A stretch of 64,000 nt of DNA, from positions 3,472,001 through 3,536,000 of the forward strand of contig NZ_WOWL01000001.1 of NCBI RefSeq assembly GCF_009741265.1, written 5' to 3'. Below are positions 17,182-25,776 of the stretch, piece by piece (the first letter of the stretch is position 1; each line of letters opens with the position of its first letter). The notes under the pieces were generated by a model. That model saw nothing but the letters and a program-made list of their open reading frames with translations. It searched no databases and had not been told where the DNA came from. The position numbers and the translations under genes were made by a program. The stretch is from Pseudarthrobacter sp. GA104. Its GTDB lineage: Bacteria; Actinomycetota; Actinomycetes; Actinomycetales; Micrococcaceae.

Positions 17182-18114
17182 TCAGAACTTCAGATCAATG
17201 ATTTTGCGCATCCACAGGCTGCCGATCGTCATCAGCACAGCCGACGCGCCGATCATGCCCCAACCGAGCGGGTGGGTGAACAGCGAGTTCATGTAGCCGG
17301 GATTGACGGTCATCAGCATCAGCACAATGCCGAAGGGCATCGCGATGAGGATGTAGGCGGAGAACTTTCCTTCTGCTGCAAGGGATTTGATGTGCCCCTT
17401 GATCTCCGCGCGCTCGCGGATGGTTTCATTCACCTGGTCCAGAACCTCTGCCAGGTTTCCGCCCACCTCGCGGTTGATCTGGATAGCCTGGGCAATCCAA
17501 ACGAAGTCCTCGTTGCGCATGCGCTCCGATGTATCAATGAGGGAGGCCAGCAGATCGCGTCCCAGGCTTGTCTCGGTGATCACCCGCCGCATCTCCTCGG
17601 ACGTTGGGCTCTGTGATTCGGCTGCTGCGGCATCAATGGCACGAAGGATGCTGTGCCCGGCGCGGAGGCCGCCGGAGAGAAGTTGAAGGGTGTCGCCGAG
17701 CTGGCTGTCGAACTTGGCCCGCCGCTTGCCTGCGAGGAATCCGAGCACAAGGTGGCCTACGAAAGGCGCCATGACAAACAAGAGGACGGAGAGCGCAGGA
17801 ACTCCGATCACCAACCCCACCAAGACGCCGACGGTAGCGCCCGCAATGACCAGCACCATGTATTCGGTCTGCGTGAAGCGCACGCCGGCATTTTCAAGTG
17901 CGTCGCGGTTGAAGAGACGGACGTTGCGGGTTGCCAGGAACCGGTCCAGGGCGCCAACCGTCGCGTCGGCCAGACGGGTAAGGTTCGACGGCGGATCTGC
18001 CTGAAAGGGCCGCCGCCTTTCGAGCGCGATGTCGGGAGTGCGCGGCAGCACCAGCGCCACGCCCACCATGATGGGGGCGAGGAACAGTAGGGCGGCGCCG
18101 ATAATGATCAACAT
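17182..18114 (-). CDS. tadB: Tad pilus inner-membrane protein TadB (locus 1)
   Basis: This 310-residue T2SF-domain membrane protein pairs with TadC. It has N-terminal and central helix pairs, the block LGDTLQLLSGGLRAGHSILRAIDAAAAESQSPTSEEM, then EVGGNLAEVLDQVNETIRER and two C-terminal helices. It lies between tadA (6-nt gap) and tadC (1-nt gap), so the three are one operon. Confidence 0.9.
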   Translation of the reverse strand: MLIIIGAALLFLAPIMVGVALVLPRTPDIALERRRPFQADPPSNLTRLADATVGALDRFLATRNVRLFNRDALENAGVRFTQTEYMVLVIAGATVGVLVGLVIGVPALSVLLFVMAPFVGHLVLGFLAGKRRAKFDSQLGDTLQLLSGGLRAGHSILRAIDAAAAESQSPTSEEMRRVITETSLGRDLLASLIDTSERMRNEDFVWIAQAIQINREVGGNLAEVLDQVNETIRERAEIKGHIKSLAAEGKFSAYILIAMPFGIVLMLMTVNPGYMNSLFTHPLGWGMIGASAVLMTIGSLWMRKIIDLKF

Positions 18115-18120
18115 GCGGTC

Positions 18121-19671
18121 CTAGGCCTTTCCTGTGCCGGAAGGGTTTGCACCAGCCGGAGCAGCACCGGCCGGGGTGGCGAACACCGACGGCGACACAT
18201 GGATCCCAAGGTCCTCGAACCGGTCGATGAACCGTGGCCGGATGCCTGTGGCCACGGGCTTGCCAAGGAAGCGTCCGTGCTGGTCAACGCCGGCAGAGTA
18301 ATCGAAGACGAATGCATCCTGCAGGGTCACGATGTCCCCTTCCATGCCTTGGACCTCGGTCACATGCGTGATCCGGCGGGACCCATCACGCAAACGGGAA
18401 ATCTGGACAATCAGGTTCACCGCCGAAGCAATCTGTTCACGGATGGCCCGGAGCGGCAGATCCATGCCGGCCATCAGCACCAGGGTTTCGAGCCGGGCCA
18501 CGGCGTCGCGGGGTGAATTGGAGTGCACCGTTGACAGGGAGCCGTCGTGGCCGGTGTTCATGGCCTGGAGCATGTCCAGGGATTCCCCGCCGCGGACCTC
18601 ACCCACCACAATCCGGTCCGGTCGCATACGGAGCGAGTTCCGGAGCAGTTCACGGATGGTCACCTCGCCCTTGCCCTCCGTGTTCGGCGGGCGGCTCTCC
18701 AGCCGGACCACGTGCTCCTGCTGGATCTGGAGTTCCACGGCATCCTCGATGGTGACGATCCGCTCGTCCGAGGGCAGGAAGGAGGACAGCACGTTAAGGA
18801 GCGTGGTTTTGCCGGTGCCCGTACCACCGGAGACGATGATATTCAGCTTTGCCTTGACGCAGGCGTTAAGCAGCTCGGCCATCTCCGGCGTCAAGGTTCC
18901 GAAATCAATCAGGTTCCGGACAGTCAGCGGGGTCTTGCTGAACTTACGGATAGTCAGCGAGGATCCGCCCACCGCCAGGGGCGGGATGACGGCGTTGACA
19001 CGGGAGCCGTCCTCGAGGCGGGCATCCACCAGGGGTGAGGACTCGTCGATGCGGCGGCCCACCTTGGAAACAATGCGCTCGATGACCTTGCGCAGGTGCT
19101 CCTCCGAGCTGAAACGCGAGTCTGCAAGGGTAAGGTGCCCTTTGCGCTCCACGTAGATCTGGTCCATGCGGTTGACCATGATTTCGGTGACGGCCGGATC
19201 ATCGAGCAACCGCTGCAGCGGGCCGTAGCCCAGAACGTCGTCGGCCACGTCCTGGACCAGCCGTGTGCGTTCCTCAGGCGACAGTGGCACCTGCTCAGCG
19301 TCGATGATCCTCGTAAGCTCATCGCGGGCAGCGGTTTTCAGCTCATGCTCCGTGATGCCGGAGTCATTGAACCGGGCGCCCAGATGTTCAAACAATGCGG
19401 TCGCGGCCCGCTGCTTAAGTGCTGCGAAAACATCGACGGATTGCTGGAGTTTTGGCTTCGGCTCTTCAAAGAGCGCATTGGGTGCGACGACGGCGGCAGC
19501 CGGTGCCGCCGTCGTCCGCTTTTCTCGGGACTGTTCCAGCCACTGCACCCGTTGGGCGGGAACCTCGGGGCGCGGCGCGTCGAGCGTGGGAGCAGAGGCC
19601 TTGGCAGGGACGGGCTGGGCAGACGGCTGGGATTTCGCCTGTGCGGCGTTGATGCGTTCTGAAAGTTTCAT
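18121..19671 (-). CDS. tadA: Tad pilus assembly ATPase TadA/CpaF (locus 1)
   Basis: This is the motor ATPase for pilus extension, in the cytoplasm at the membrane. In 516 residues it has a low-complexity N-terminus, then DVLGYGPLQRLLDDPAVTEIMVN, the Walker A SGGTGTGKTTLLNVL, an Asp box, the Walker-B-like GEVRGGESLDMLQAMNTGHDGS with its His box, and a Gly/Ala/Pro-rich tail. Its ATG abuts the cpaE stop. Confidence 0.93.
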   Translation of the reverse strand: MKLSERINAAQAKSQPSAQPVPAKASAPTLDAPRPEVPAQRVQWLEQSREKRTTAAPAAAVVAPNALFEEPKPKLQQSVDVFAALKQRAATALFEHLGARFNDSGITEHELKTAARDELTRIIDAEQVPLSPEERTRLVQDVADDVLGYGPLQRLLDDPAVTEIMVNRMDQIYVERKGHLTLADSRFSSEEHLRKVIERIVSKVGRRIDESSPLVDARLEDGSRVNAVIPPLAVGGSSLTIRKFSKTPLTVRNLIDFGTLTPEMAELLNACVKAKLNIIVSGGTGTGKTTLLNVLSSFLPSDERIVTIEDAVELQIQQEHVVRLESRPPNTEGKGEVTIRELLRNSLRMRPDRIVVGEVRGGESLDMLQAMNTGHDGSLSTVHSNSPRDAVARLETLVLMAGMDLPLRAIREQIASAVNLIVQISRLRDGSRRITHVTEVQGMEGDIVTLQDAFVFDYSAGVDQHGRFLGKPVATGIRPRFIDRFEDLGIHVSPSVFATPAGAAPAGANPSGTGKA

Positions 19672-20868
19672 CTAGACCACTACCCTTCGATGCAGTTTGC
19701 GCTGGGATTTTGCCCGCCACGCGGGGTTGAATCGCTCCACGAGGCGGTTAAGCCCTTTGACGGCCGGGTCTTTTACCGGCTCCTGGAGCACCGGGATTCC
19801 CCGGTTTGTGGACAGGGCAACCGCGCGGGATCGCGGGATGCTCACGTCAATGGGCGCCCCGATGGTTGATTCGAGGTCCTGGACGGTGAGGCCGGTCTTG
19901 GAGTCGGCCATGTTCAGCACTACATGGCGGGTATCGGGGTTGATGTCCAGCTGGCGCAGGATATCCAATCCGGAACGAAGTCCGCGCACGCTCGGGATAT
20001 CCATGCCGCTGACCCAGACCACATCGGTGCACTTTTCCATGGCTGCCAGCCCAATCTCGGGCAGCCCCGGCGCGGTGTCCACCACCACGTACTGGAACTG
20101 CTGTGACAGCTGTTCGATGAGCCGGCCGATCTGGTCCGGCGTGATCTCGTCCGCGTCGACAGGGGTCGGGGGAGCGCAAAGGGCATAGATACTGCTTGGG
20201 TGCACTGTGAGGAAAGCCTTGAGGACCAGCGAATCCTGGCTGGCGGCCGGAGACACAGCGTCCGTCACTGTGTGCTCCGGGTCCAGGTAGAGCCCTGAAG
20301 CGACATCCCCGAACTGGAGGTCGAGGTCCACAACGACAACGCTCATGGGGGCGATCTTCCCCAGCCCGATGGCAATATTGGTGGCAATGGTGGTTTTGCC
20401 CACGCCGCCTTTGGGCGAGAAAACACCGATCACCAGTCCCTTGTTGCTCTCGGCCGCCTGCTGGGGTGCGAGTGTCCGGTGGCGGCTGGCGAAGGACTGG
20501 CTGGCACGCTCCAGCAGGACGCGCAGTTGGGCGGCGTCGGAATCGGGGGAGACGATGTCCTTGATGCCTGCCCGCATGGCATGCAGGAGGAAGTCGGGCT
20601 CGGGCTCGGCGGCCACAATCACGCCCAGCGCCGGGAAGCTGACATTCAGGACGGTGGCGAACCGAAGCGCTTCGTCCAAGGGAACCTCAGGCCCCAAAAT
20701 TAGGACCTCAGGCTGCTCCTGGTCCAGGCTCGCGAAGAGCTGGTGCGGGTCAGAAGGCAACATGCTGGTGAAGAAGGTCTGGACTCCGCCCTGAAGGCCA
20801 CCCGCGACAGCCTGGCGGAGCCGGGAGTCGAAGTCCACGTCGGGAGTGATGAGGACAAAGCGGCTCAC
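19672..20868 (-). CDS. cpaE: CpaE/TadZ-like ParA-type ATPase (locus 1)
   Basis: The protein (398 residues) has an N-terminal receiver-like domain without obvious phospho-acceptor chemistry and a MinD/ParA ATPase with deviant Walker A FSPKGGVGKTTIATNIAIG and DLDLQFGDVASGL. CpaE/TadZ proteins place the pilus machine at its cellular site. A GTG at 20868 (MSRFVLITPD) is chosen: the paralogue begins with the same residues at an ATG, and it overlaps the cpaB stop by 4 nt. Confidence 0.88.
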   Translation of the reverse strand: MSRFVLITPDVDFDSRLRQAVAGGLQGGVQTFFTSMLPSDPHQLFASLDQEQPEVLILGPEVPLDEALRFATVLNVSFPALGVIVAAEPEPDFLLHAMRAGIKDIVSPDSDAAQLRVLLERASQSFASRHRTLAPQQAAESNKGLVIGVFSPKGGVGKTTIATNIAIGLGKIAPMSVVVVDLDLQFGDVASGLYLDPEHTVTDAVSPAASQDSLVLKAFLTVHPSSIYALCAPPTPVDADEITPDQIGRLIEQLSQQFQYVVVDTAPGLPEIGLAAMEKCTDVVWVSGMDIPSVRGLRSGLDILRQLDINPDTRHVVLNMADSKTGLTVQDLESTIGAPIDVSIPRSRAVALSTNRGIPVLQEPVKDPAVKGLNRLVERFNPAWRAKSQRKLHRRVVV

Positions 20869-21635
20869 TTGTACAGGTCCTGCCGGGTCATGACGCGGGG
20901 CCCGCTTTCCTGGGCGTCGACTGGTTCGCGGCTGAGCCAAAGGGAGGCGTATTCTGCAGCAAAAACGATCTTGTTCGAGTTCACATCGTTGACGGCCACC
21001 GTGACCATGAGCATCCCCGTGGGCAGGTTCACGTCCTGGGGGTCCGGCTGGGCAGGGTCGGTTGCGGCGGCGGAAGGCTTTGCCGCTGTTGCTTCCGGCG
21101 CCCGCTGGACTGCCGTCACCAGGGCTTTGTGGATCGAGAGCTGGACAGTTTCCTTGTCTGGCTTCGCCTCAAGGCCGCCGTTGGGCAGGGAGATGAAGAT
21201 GCCTACAGTGTCGCCGGGAGCCAAGCGGCCGCCCACAACGCGCTGGGGCTCAAGCTGGAAGGAGACTTCCTGCAGCCCTGCCGGCACGGGTACGGAGCCG
21301 GAGGTCTTCAGTTCCTCGGGGGATACCAGCCGCTCTGCTACGAGCTGCTCACCGGGGACAAGGTCCGCGGACGTGACCTTTCCGGCGGACCCTTCGAGGG
21401 TGTTCAAGGCGGTCTTTGCGACGGCGGTGCCGGGCAACTGCTGAAGCGCCACGGAGGCCTTCAAAGTTTCGACGGACGAGCCGGCCGGCACCGCTTTGTT
21501 GACCACCAGGACTCCCACTGGATCGAGGTTGGCGACGGCCCGCTGGTCTGCACCCTGGGCGTAGGTCACCACAATGACCGCGCCGACGATGGCAAGCAAT
21601 ACCGCCACCACACCGGCCAACAAACGAGACTTCAC
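20865..21635 (-). CDS. cpaB: CpaB/RcpC-like SAF-domain pilus protein (locus 1)
   Basis: This 256-residue protein has one N-terminal membrane helix (LLAGVVAVLLAIVGAVIVV) and a SAF domain (VGVLVVNKAVPAGSSVE, VPGEQLVAERL, GRLAPGDTVGIFISL). CpaB/RcpC proteins are periplasmic or extracytoplasmic parts of Tad machines and may interact with cell-wall sugars. It overlaps cpaE by 4 nt, and 39 nt separate it from the tadG-like gene. Confidence 0.88.
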   Translation of the reverse strand: MKSRLLAGVVAVLLAIVGAVIVVTYAQGADQRAVANLDPVGVLVVNKAVPAGSSVETLKASVALQQLPGTAVAKTALNTLEGSAGKVTSADLVPGEQLVAERLVSPEELKTSGSVPVPAGLQEVSFQLEPQRVVGGRLAPGDTVGIFISLPNGGLEAKPDKETVQLSIHKALVTAVQRAPEATAAKPSAAATDPAQPDPQDVNLPTGMLMVTVAVNDVNSNKIVFAAEYASLWLSREPVDAQESGPRVMTRQDLYK

Positions 21636-21674
21636 TGACTGCTCCTGAATATCCTAAAAATCATGGTTTGCCGG

Positions 21675-22709
21675 CTAACGGAGTTCAACGACGGTTGCGC
21701 CATCGGAGTTGACGTCACCCAAGGTGTAACCCTTGGCGAGGGAAACATATTTTACGAACGTTCCGATGATGCCTCGGCAGGGCTCGCGGCACTCAAGAGC
21801 GGCCGGAACGTCGGGTGTTCGGTTGCGGAAAGTGTAGGGAAGTCCCGTGTTGCCGACCTTCCATCCGGCCACCTTGAAAGCGGCGAAGGTGGTGAGTCCG
21901 TACACAGCGCCCGTGCCGGTTCCTGTGACGGAATTGAATATCGGCAGCAAGATGATGACGTCCTTGCCTGCATTCATGTCCGCCGCCCAGCCATTCAGGA
22001 GGGCTTCGCAATTAGAGGGCGGATCAACGCCGGTGGATCCGCCGGCGGTGCCGGTGCTCGCCTTGGTGTCAATGAGTGCACCGCACTGGCCGGAGTCCTG
22101 TTTTAGGCCTCCGAACCCGCCTTGCACCGCGGCACCGGACGGTCCGTAGTTGCAGTCTGCGTTGGCGTTCTTCCCGTGCAATTGCAGAAGCTGCATCACC
22201 CCGGCCTGGCCGCGGACTTGGCAGATTGACACCGTAATGGGAAAGACGGTGGGTCCCTTGACCGGACTGCCCCAAGCGACTGTTGACGGGGCATTGACCT
22301 CGGCGGTGTTGAAGCCCAGGGCCCGGGCAAGGAAGAGGGAAACCTGGTTTGGGGCGTGACCGGCTTCCTGGGATCCGACGGTGGCCGTCACGGTGCGGGT
22401 AGCCGTGTTGAGCACTATCGACTTGATATTGCTCAGTCCATCATTCGCGTTGCGGTTCACGAGGCTCTTTGCCAGGGAAGAGGTGTTCGAGCAGTCGACG
22501 TCGCCGGCGTTCTTCGCGCACTTTTGGGCCACGGACAAGGCGGCTGCGTCTGCTCCATTCCGGAGTTGAGCGCGTTCTGAATACATCATGGCCACGTCTA
22601 CGGCCATGGCGCCGAAGCCCAAAAGAACCACCAGCGTAATGGCGACGATCACGCTTACGGCGCCTCGTTCGCCGTCGTAGTCCTTCTTCCCCCGTGTCAG
22701 CCGCCGCAC
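21675..22709 (-). CDS. TadG-like pilus protein (locus 1)
   Basis: The 344-residue protein starts with a short basic segment, ERGAVSVIVAITLVVLLGFGAMAVDVAMMYSER, typical of TadG/putative Flp-associated proteins, then a long Cys-containing extracellular region. GTG 22709 is chosen because the upstream frame has no family character, and the paralogue also begins (M/V)RRLT. It overlaps tadE by 13 nt, exactly as in locus 2. The C-terminus (EPCRGIIGTFVKYVSLAKG) is shared with the paralogue. Confidence 0.82.
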   Translation of the reverse strand: MRRLTRGKKDYDGERGAVSVIVAITLVVLLGFGAMAVDVAMMYSERAQLRNGADAAALSVAQKCAKNAGDVDCSNTSSLAKSLVNRNANDGLSNIKSIVLNTATRTVTATVGSQEAGHAPNQVSLFLARALGFNTAEVNAPSTVAWGSPVKGPTVFPITVSICQVRGQAGVMQLLQLHGKNANADCNYGPSGAAVQGGFGGLKQDSGQCGALIDTKASTGTAGGSTGVDPPSNCEALLNGWAADMNAGKDVIILLPIFNSVTGTGTGAVYGLTTFAAFKVAGWKVGNTGLPYTFRNRTPDVPAALECREPCRGIIGTFVKYVSLAKGYTLGDVNSDGATVVELR

Positions 22710-23086
22710 AGCATGGCTCCTCTGCCGGTCATCGTGAACGGGCCGGCTATGCCCGTCACGGTGGACAGGGAATAGGTGATGGTGATTGTAGCTTGGGGGC
22801 TTGTCCCGGTGCTGACCGTTGAGGGGCATGGCGTACCAAAAACTATGTTGGCGTCCTGCAACCCAGGCTGCAGGGAAACAGCCGTGGTCTTTGCTGCTGA
22901 CCGTGCTGTCGTTGGGTTGCCGGTGATTGCCATCACGCGCACTCCTTCGCGGGCAGCTGCCGACAGCGAGGCCTGGGCGTTGTAGGCGCGGCTGAATTCC
23001 ACAATGCCCAAAAGCAGCATGACCAGGACGGGCGCCACGATTGCGAACTCGACCGCAATGGCTCCGCGCTCGGATGCCCTAGACAT
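22697..23086 (-). CDS. tadE: TadE-like pseudopilin (locus 1)
   Basis: The 129-residue protein has the TadE signature directly after a short leader, ERGAIAVEFAIVAPVLVMLLLGIVEFSRAYN, with a prepilin-like Gly followed by Glu at +5. It ends with a Cys pair region (AMLCGG). TadE proteins are minor pseudopilins processed by the prepilin peptidase. The tadG-like gene overlaps its 3' end by 13 nt. Confidence 0.88.
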   Translation of the reverse strand: MSRASERGAIAVEFAIVAPVLVMLLLGIVEFSRAYNAQASLSAAAREGVRVMAITGNPTTARSAAKTTAVSLQPGLQDANIVFGTPCPSTVSTGTSPQATITITYSLSTVTGIAGPFTMTGRGAMLCGG

Positions 23087-23127
23087 GGTGGTGCCTTTCA
23101 GTGGTGCAGATCTCGTGTGGAACAGCA

Positions 23128-23159
23128 GAGTGGCGGCGGCTTGAATGCCACCGCCACTC
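23128..23159 (-). terminator. Hairpin between flp and tadE (locus 1)
   Basis: A 13-nt arm (23128-23140) pairs with 23147-23159 with one mismatch. It is positioned between pilin and machine genes; locus 2 has a different hairpin at the equivalent place. Confidence 0.55.
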
Positions 23160-23207
23160 CGTCAACTTGCAGTCAGACGCCAGTGGATTGCTTGTTCCGC
23201 GAGCGCA

Positions 23208-23423
23208 CTATGGGGCAGGCGTGCAGGCATCGGCTGCCCAGGTGCCGCCGGACACACGGCACTGGACCTCTTCGAACATGAGGTTCAACGTCCCACCAAG
23301 GAGGCTGACGGCGACAATGATGACAACTGCAATAAGGCCAACCATGATGCCGTACTCGACAGCGGTGGCGCCTTTTTCGTTGCGCTGGAGACGGACTGCG
23401 AGGTTGGTGTAGAGAGAAAGCAT
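23208..23423 (-). CDS. flp: Flp-type pilin (locus 1)
   Basis: The 71-residue pilin precursor has a short leader, EKGATAVEYGIMVGLIAVVIIVAVSLLGG, with the Flp cleavage Gly and the +5 Glu and Tyr, then a C-terminus with two cysteines (VQCRVSGG and DACTPAP). Start 23423 is chosen because CAGGAG lies 6 nt upstream; an in-frame upstream extension is not pilin-like. It is the first gene of locus 1. After the terminator of locus 2, its promoter must lie in 23424-23610. Confidence 0.9.
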   Translation of the reverse strand: MLSLYTNLAVRLQRNEKGATAVEYGIMVGLIAVVIIVAVSLLGGTLNLMFEEVQCRVSGGTWAADACTPAP

Positions 23424-23614
23424 TTGAGACTCCTGAGCGAGTGGGGGGAGGCTGGTCCTGCACCAGCTCTGAAACCAAGGTAGCAACGGACGCTAGCCCT
23501 GCGGCCGGATCTTGGAGCATCCTGCGCGAAGGCTTTACGCAGTGTATTTTTCTTGCGCTTATGCTTGGTTTTCGCTGCGCTAACGCTGGGTTTGGAGTTG
23601 CCCGGGCACACAAA

Positions 23615-23649
23615 CGGACCCCCTCGGTTCTGGGTGCCGAGGGGGTCCG
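23615..23649 (-). terminator. Intrinsic terminator after locus 2 third pilin
   Basis: A perfect 13-bp stem (23615-23627 with 23637-23649, loop of 9) followed by TTTGTGTG on the minus strand separates the end of locus 2 from the start of locus 1. Confidence 0.75.
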
Positions 23650-23712
23650 GTCTATAGGGCGCCGGTGGCGCGTGGGCCATATCTCAGAGAGAGTCATGCC
23701 CGAAGGGGGAGA

Positions 23713-23922
23713 TCAGGGAATACCCAGCAGTAGCTTCAAGTGGACTGTAAGTTCGTCGAACCAGCCCTGCAGTGCCAGGCCGAAAAGGGTAATGATGGCA
23801 ATCGTTGCAACCACGATGAAGCTCATGAGGACGCCATACTCAGTCGAAGTTGCGCCTCTTTCTTCGGTAAGGAAGCCTGGCCACAGGTGCCGGACAAGAG
23901 TGCGGGCTGGTCGATGAGTCAC
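23713..23922 (-). CDS. Additional Flp-type pilin fused to the end of locus 2
   Basis: The 69-residue protein has a basic N-terminus, ERGATSTEYGVLMSFIVVATIAIITLFG, with the Flp cleavage Gly and the EY pair, and a hydrophobic tail LKLLLGIP. Its GTG start overlaps the tadC2 stop (GTGA), so it is translationally coupled to the machine genes rather than at the head of the operon where pilins usually lie. It has no cysteines, unlike the locus 1 pilin. It may be a minor pilin. Confidence 0.85.
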   Translation of the reverse strand: MTHRPARTLVRHLWPGFLTEERGATSTEYGVLMSFIVVATIAIITLFGLALQGWFDELTVHLKLLLGIP

Positions 23923-24812
23923 AAGGTGCCCCCGGAGAACAGTTCCATGATGCTGATTACAGAGGGTCCAAGGACCACGATGAACAATGTGGGCAAGATG
24001 AAGAAGATCAGCGGAAATAGCATTTTTACCGGCATCTTCATGGCGTGTTCTTCGGCACGCTGTTTCCGCTTGATGCGCATATCTGACGCCTGGGCTTTGA
24101 GCACGCCCGCAATAGCGACACCATAGGCGTCTGCCTGAACGACCGCTCGGACGAAACTACGCACATCTGGCACGTCGATCCGCTCAGCCATCGCCAAGTA
24201 GGCGTCCTTGCGGGACCTTCCCACTTGGATGTCCTGCAGCGTGCGGATCAATTCGTCCGCCAGTGGGCCGCTGCCGTTGTTCCCTGCACGTCCCATAGCC
24301 ATTTCGAAACCCAGTCCGGCCTGAACTGCGATAAGCATCTGGTCCAAGGCGTTGGGGAGTTCCAAGCGGATCGCCTCGCGGCGCTTTTGGGCCCTGTTCT
24401 TGATGAGGATGTCCGGGACGAAATAACACAGCGTTGTGACGGCCAGCATGATCAGGAAATTGGGAGCAGTTGGAGACGACAGGAAGAACAGATAGCCGAG
24501 TACGGCACCCGTAAGGGCCAGCAAGGGCTTGATCATAATGATTTTTGCCAGTGGCCATTCCTTAGGGCGCCCGGCGCCGGCCAGCTGCTTGTCCAACCAT
24601 CCGACGTAGCCTTGCGGAGTCAGTCTCTGGCTCATCTCGGTCAGCGTTTCATTGACGTTAAGGCCTTGGCGCTTCACCTTCGCGGCCTTGCCAAGATTGG
24701 CCTGGATGTTGCGCAGCCCAGCCCGGTCGCCGGTAAACACGAGGAACGTCATTAGTGTTACCGGCAGCATGATGGCCAGGATCCCGGCATATGCGAGTAC
24801 TTGCATTGACAA
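23919..24812 (-). CDS. tadC: Tad pilus inner-membrane protein TadC (locus 2)
   Basis: The 297-residue T2SF-domain protein is a paralogue of 16290-17180, sharing LDQMLI.VQAGLGFEMAMGRAG, LIRTLQDIQVGRSRKDAY and RAVVQADAYGVAI. It has the usual N-terminal, central and C-terminal hydrophobic helices. It follows tadB2 (11-nt gap) and overlaps the additional pilin. Confidence 0.9.
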   Translation of the reverse strand: MSMQVLAYAGILAIMLPVTLMTFLVFTGDRAGLRNIQANLGKAAKVKRQGLNVNETLTEMSQRLTPQGYVGWLDKQLAGAGRPKEWPLAKIIMIKPLLALTGAVLGYLFFLSSPTAPNFLIMLAVTTLCYFVPDILIKNRAQKRREAIRLELPNALDQMLIAVQAGLGFEMAMGRAGNNGSGPLADELIRTLQDIQVGRSRKDAYLAMAERIDVPDVRSFVRAVVQADAYGVAIAGVLKAQASDMRIKRKQRAEEHAMKMPVKMLFPLIFFILPTLFIVVLGPSVISIMELFSGGTL

Positions 24813-24823
24813 TCACCTGCTTT

Positions 24824-25774
24824 CTAGAACTTGGGCTTGACGAGGCTCTTCAGCCAGAGACCACCAAGAGTTAGGAGGACAAGGCCGGCGGCAATCATCA
24901 TGTAGCCGGGCAAAGTGGTGTAAAACGTCCTGGAGTACAGTTCATTGAAGGCAGTCAGGCCCAGGAACATCACCACAGGCAGGGACATTAGGACGAGGGC
25001 GGACATACGCCCTTCAGCGCTCAGGGCCCGAATTTGTCCGCGAACCTGGTTACGGTCGCGAACTGTATCTCCCAAGTGATCAAATACTTCCGCCAGGTCT
25101 CCACCTACTTCTCGGTGGATTTCAATCGCTTGAGCGATGGCGGCGAAATCCTCGCTCTGTGTGCGCCGAGCCACGTCCGCCAGCGACTCTCCCAGATCCC
25201 GCCCGATTCTGGTTTCATTTACAATCCTGCTGAGTTCTTCGGCCATCGGCGGCTGGCTTTCCTGAGCCGCAGCATCGACGGCACGGAGCAAGCTGTGGCC
25301 AGCGCGCAAACCGCCAGCCAGCATCTGGAGCGTGTCTGGAACCTGATCATCGAACTGACGCCGCCGTCGAGCAGCCAATACCTTTAGGACCAGGTGAAGC
25401 AGTACCGGCGTCACGAGAGTGAGGAGAAGAGCAGGGGCAGGACCGCCGAGGAAGAATCCGATGACGCCCGCCAAGAGGGTAATTACGCCGCCCATGAGCA
25501 GGTAGTCGCCCGGATCCTTTTTGAGCCCACATTCGTCCAAGCGGTCACGGCTCAAGAAGCGATTGCCCCGTTCTTTGACGCTCTTGTTGAGGGCTCCAAC
25601 TGCATGTTCAGTGAGTCGGCTTAACCCTGTTGAGTGCTGAACGACATCCGGCCGGCGCCGGGACATGGGGAGAGCTGCGGTGTTCTTGAAGACAACCCAA
25701 CCGAACAGGACGAGCGCTAGATAGACCAGGAACAGCCCAGCAATAAAGATCGCCGGTGAGACTTCCTGCAACAT
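24824..25774 (-). CDS. tadB: Tad pilus inner-membrane protein TadB (locus 2)
   Basis: The 316-residue membrane protein is the paralogue of 17182-18114. It shares VPDTLQMLAGGLRAGHSLLRAVDAAA, REVGGDLAEVFDHLGDTVRDR and the double hydrophobic C-terminus. It lies 2 nt after tadA2. Confidence 0.9.
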   Translation of the reverse strand: MLQEVSPAIFIAGLFLVYLALVLFGWVVFKNTAALPMSRRRPDVVQHSTGLSRLTEHAVGALNKSVKERGNRFLSRDRLDECGLKKDPGDYLLMGGVITLLAGVIGFFLGGPAPALLLTLVTPVLLHLVLKVLAARRRRQFDDQVPDTLQMLAGGLRAGHSLLRAVDAAAQESQPPMAEELSRIVNETRIGRDLGESLADVARRTQSEDFAAIAQAIEIHREVGGDLAEVFDHLGDTVRDRNQVRGQIRALSAEGRMSALVLMSLPVVMFLGLTAFNELYSRTFYTTLPGYMMIAAGLVLLTLGGLWLKSLVKPKF

Positions 25775-25776
25775 GA

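Noticed and set aside
23208..23486. 92-residue version of the locus 1 pilin
   Set aside because: The first 21 residues are not pilin-like, and CAGGAG sits just before ATG 23423.
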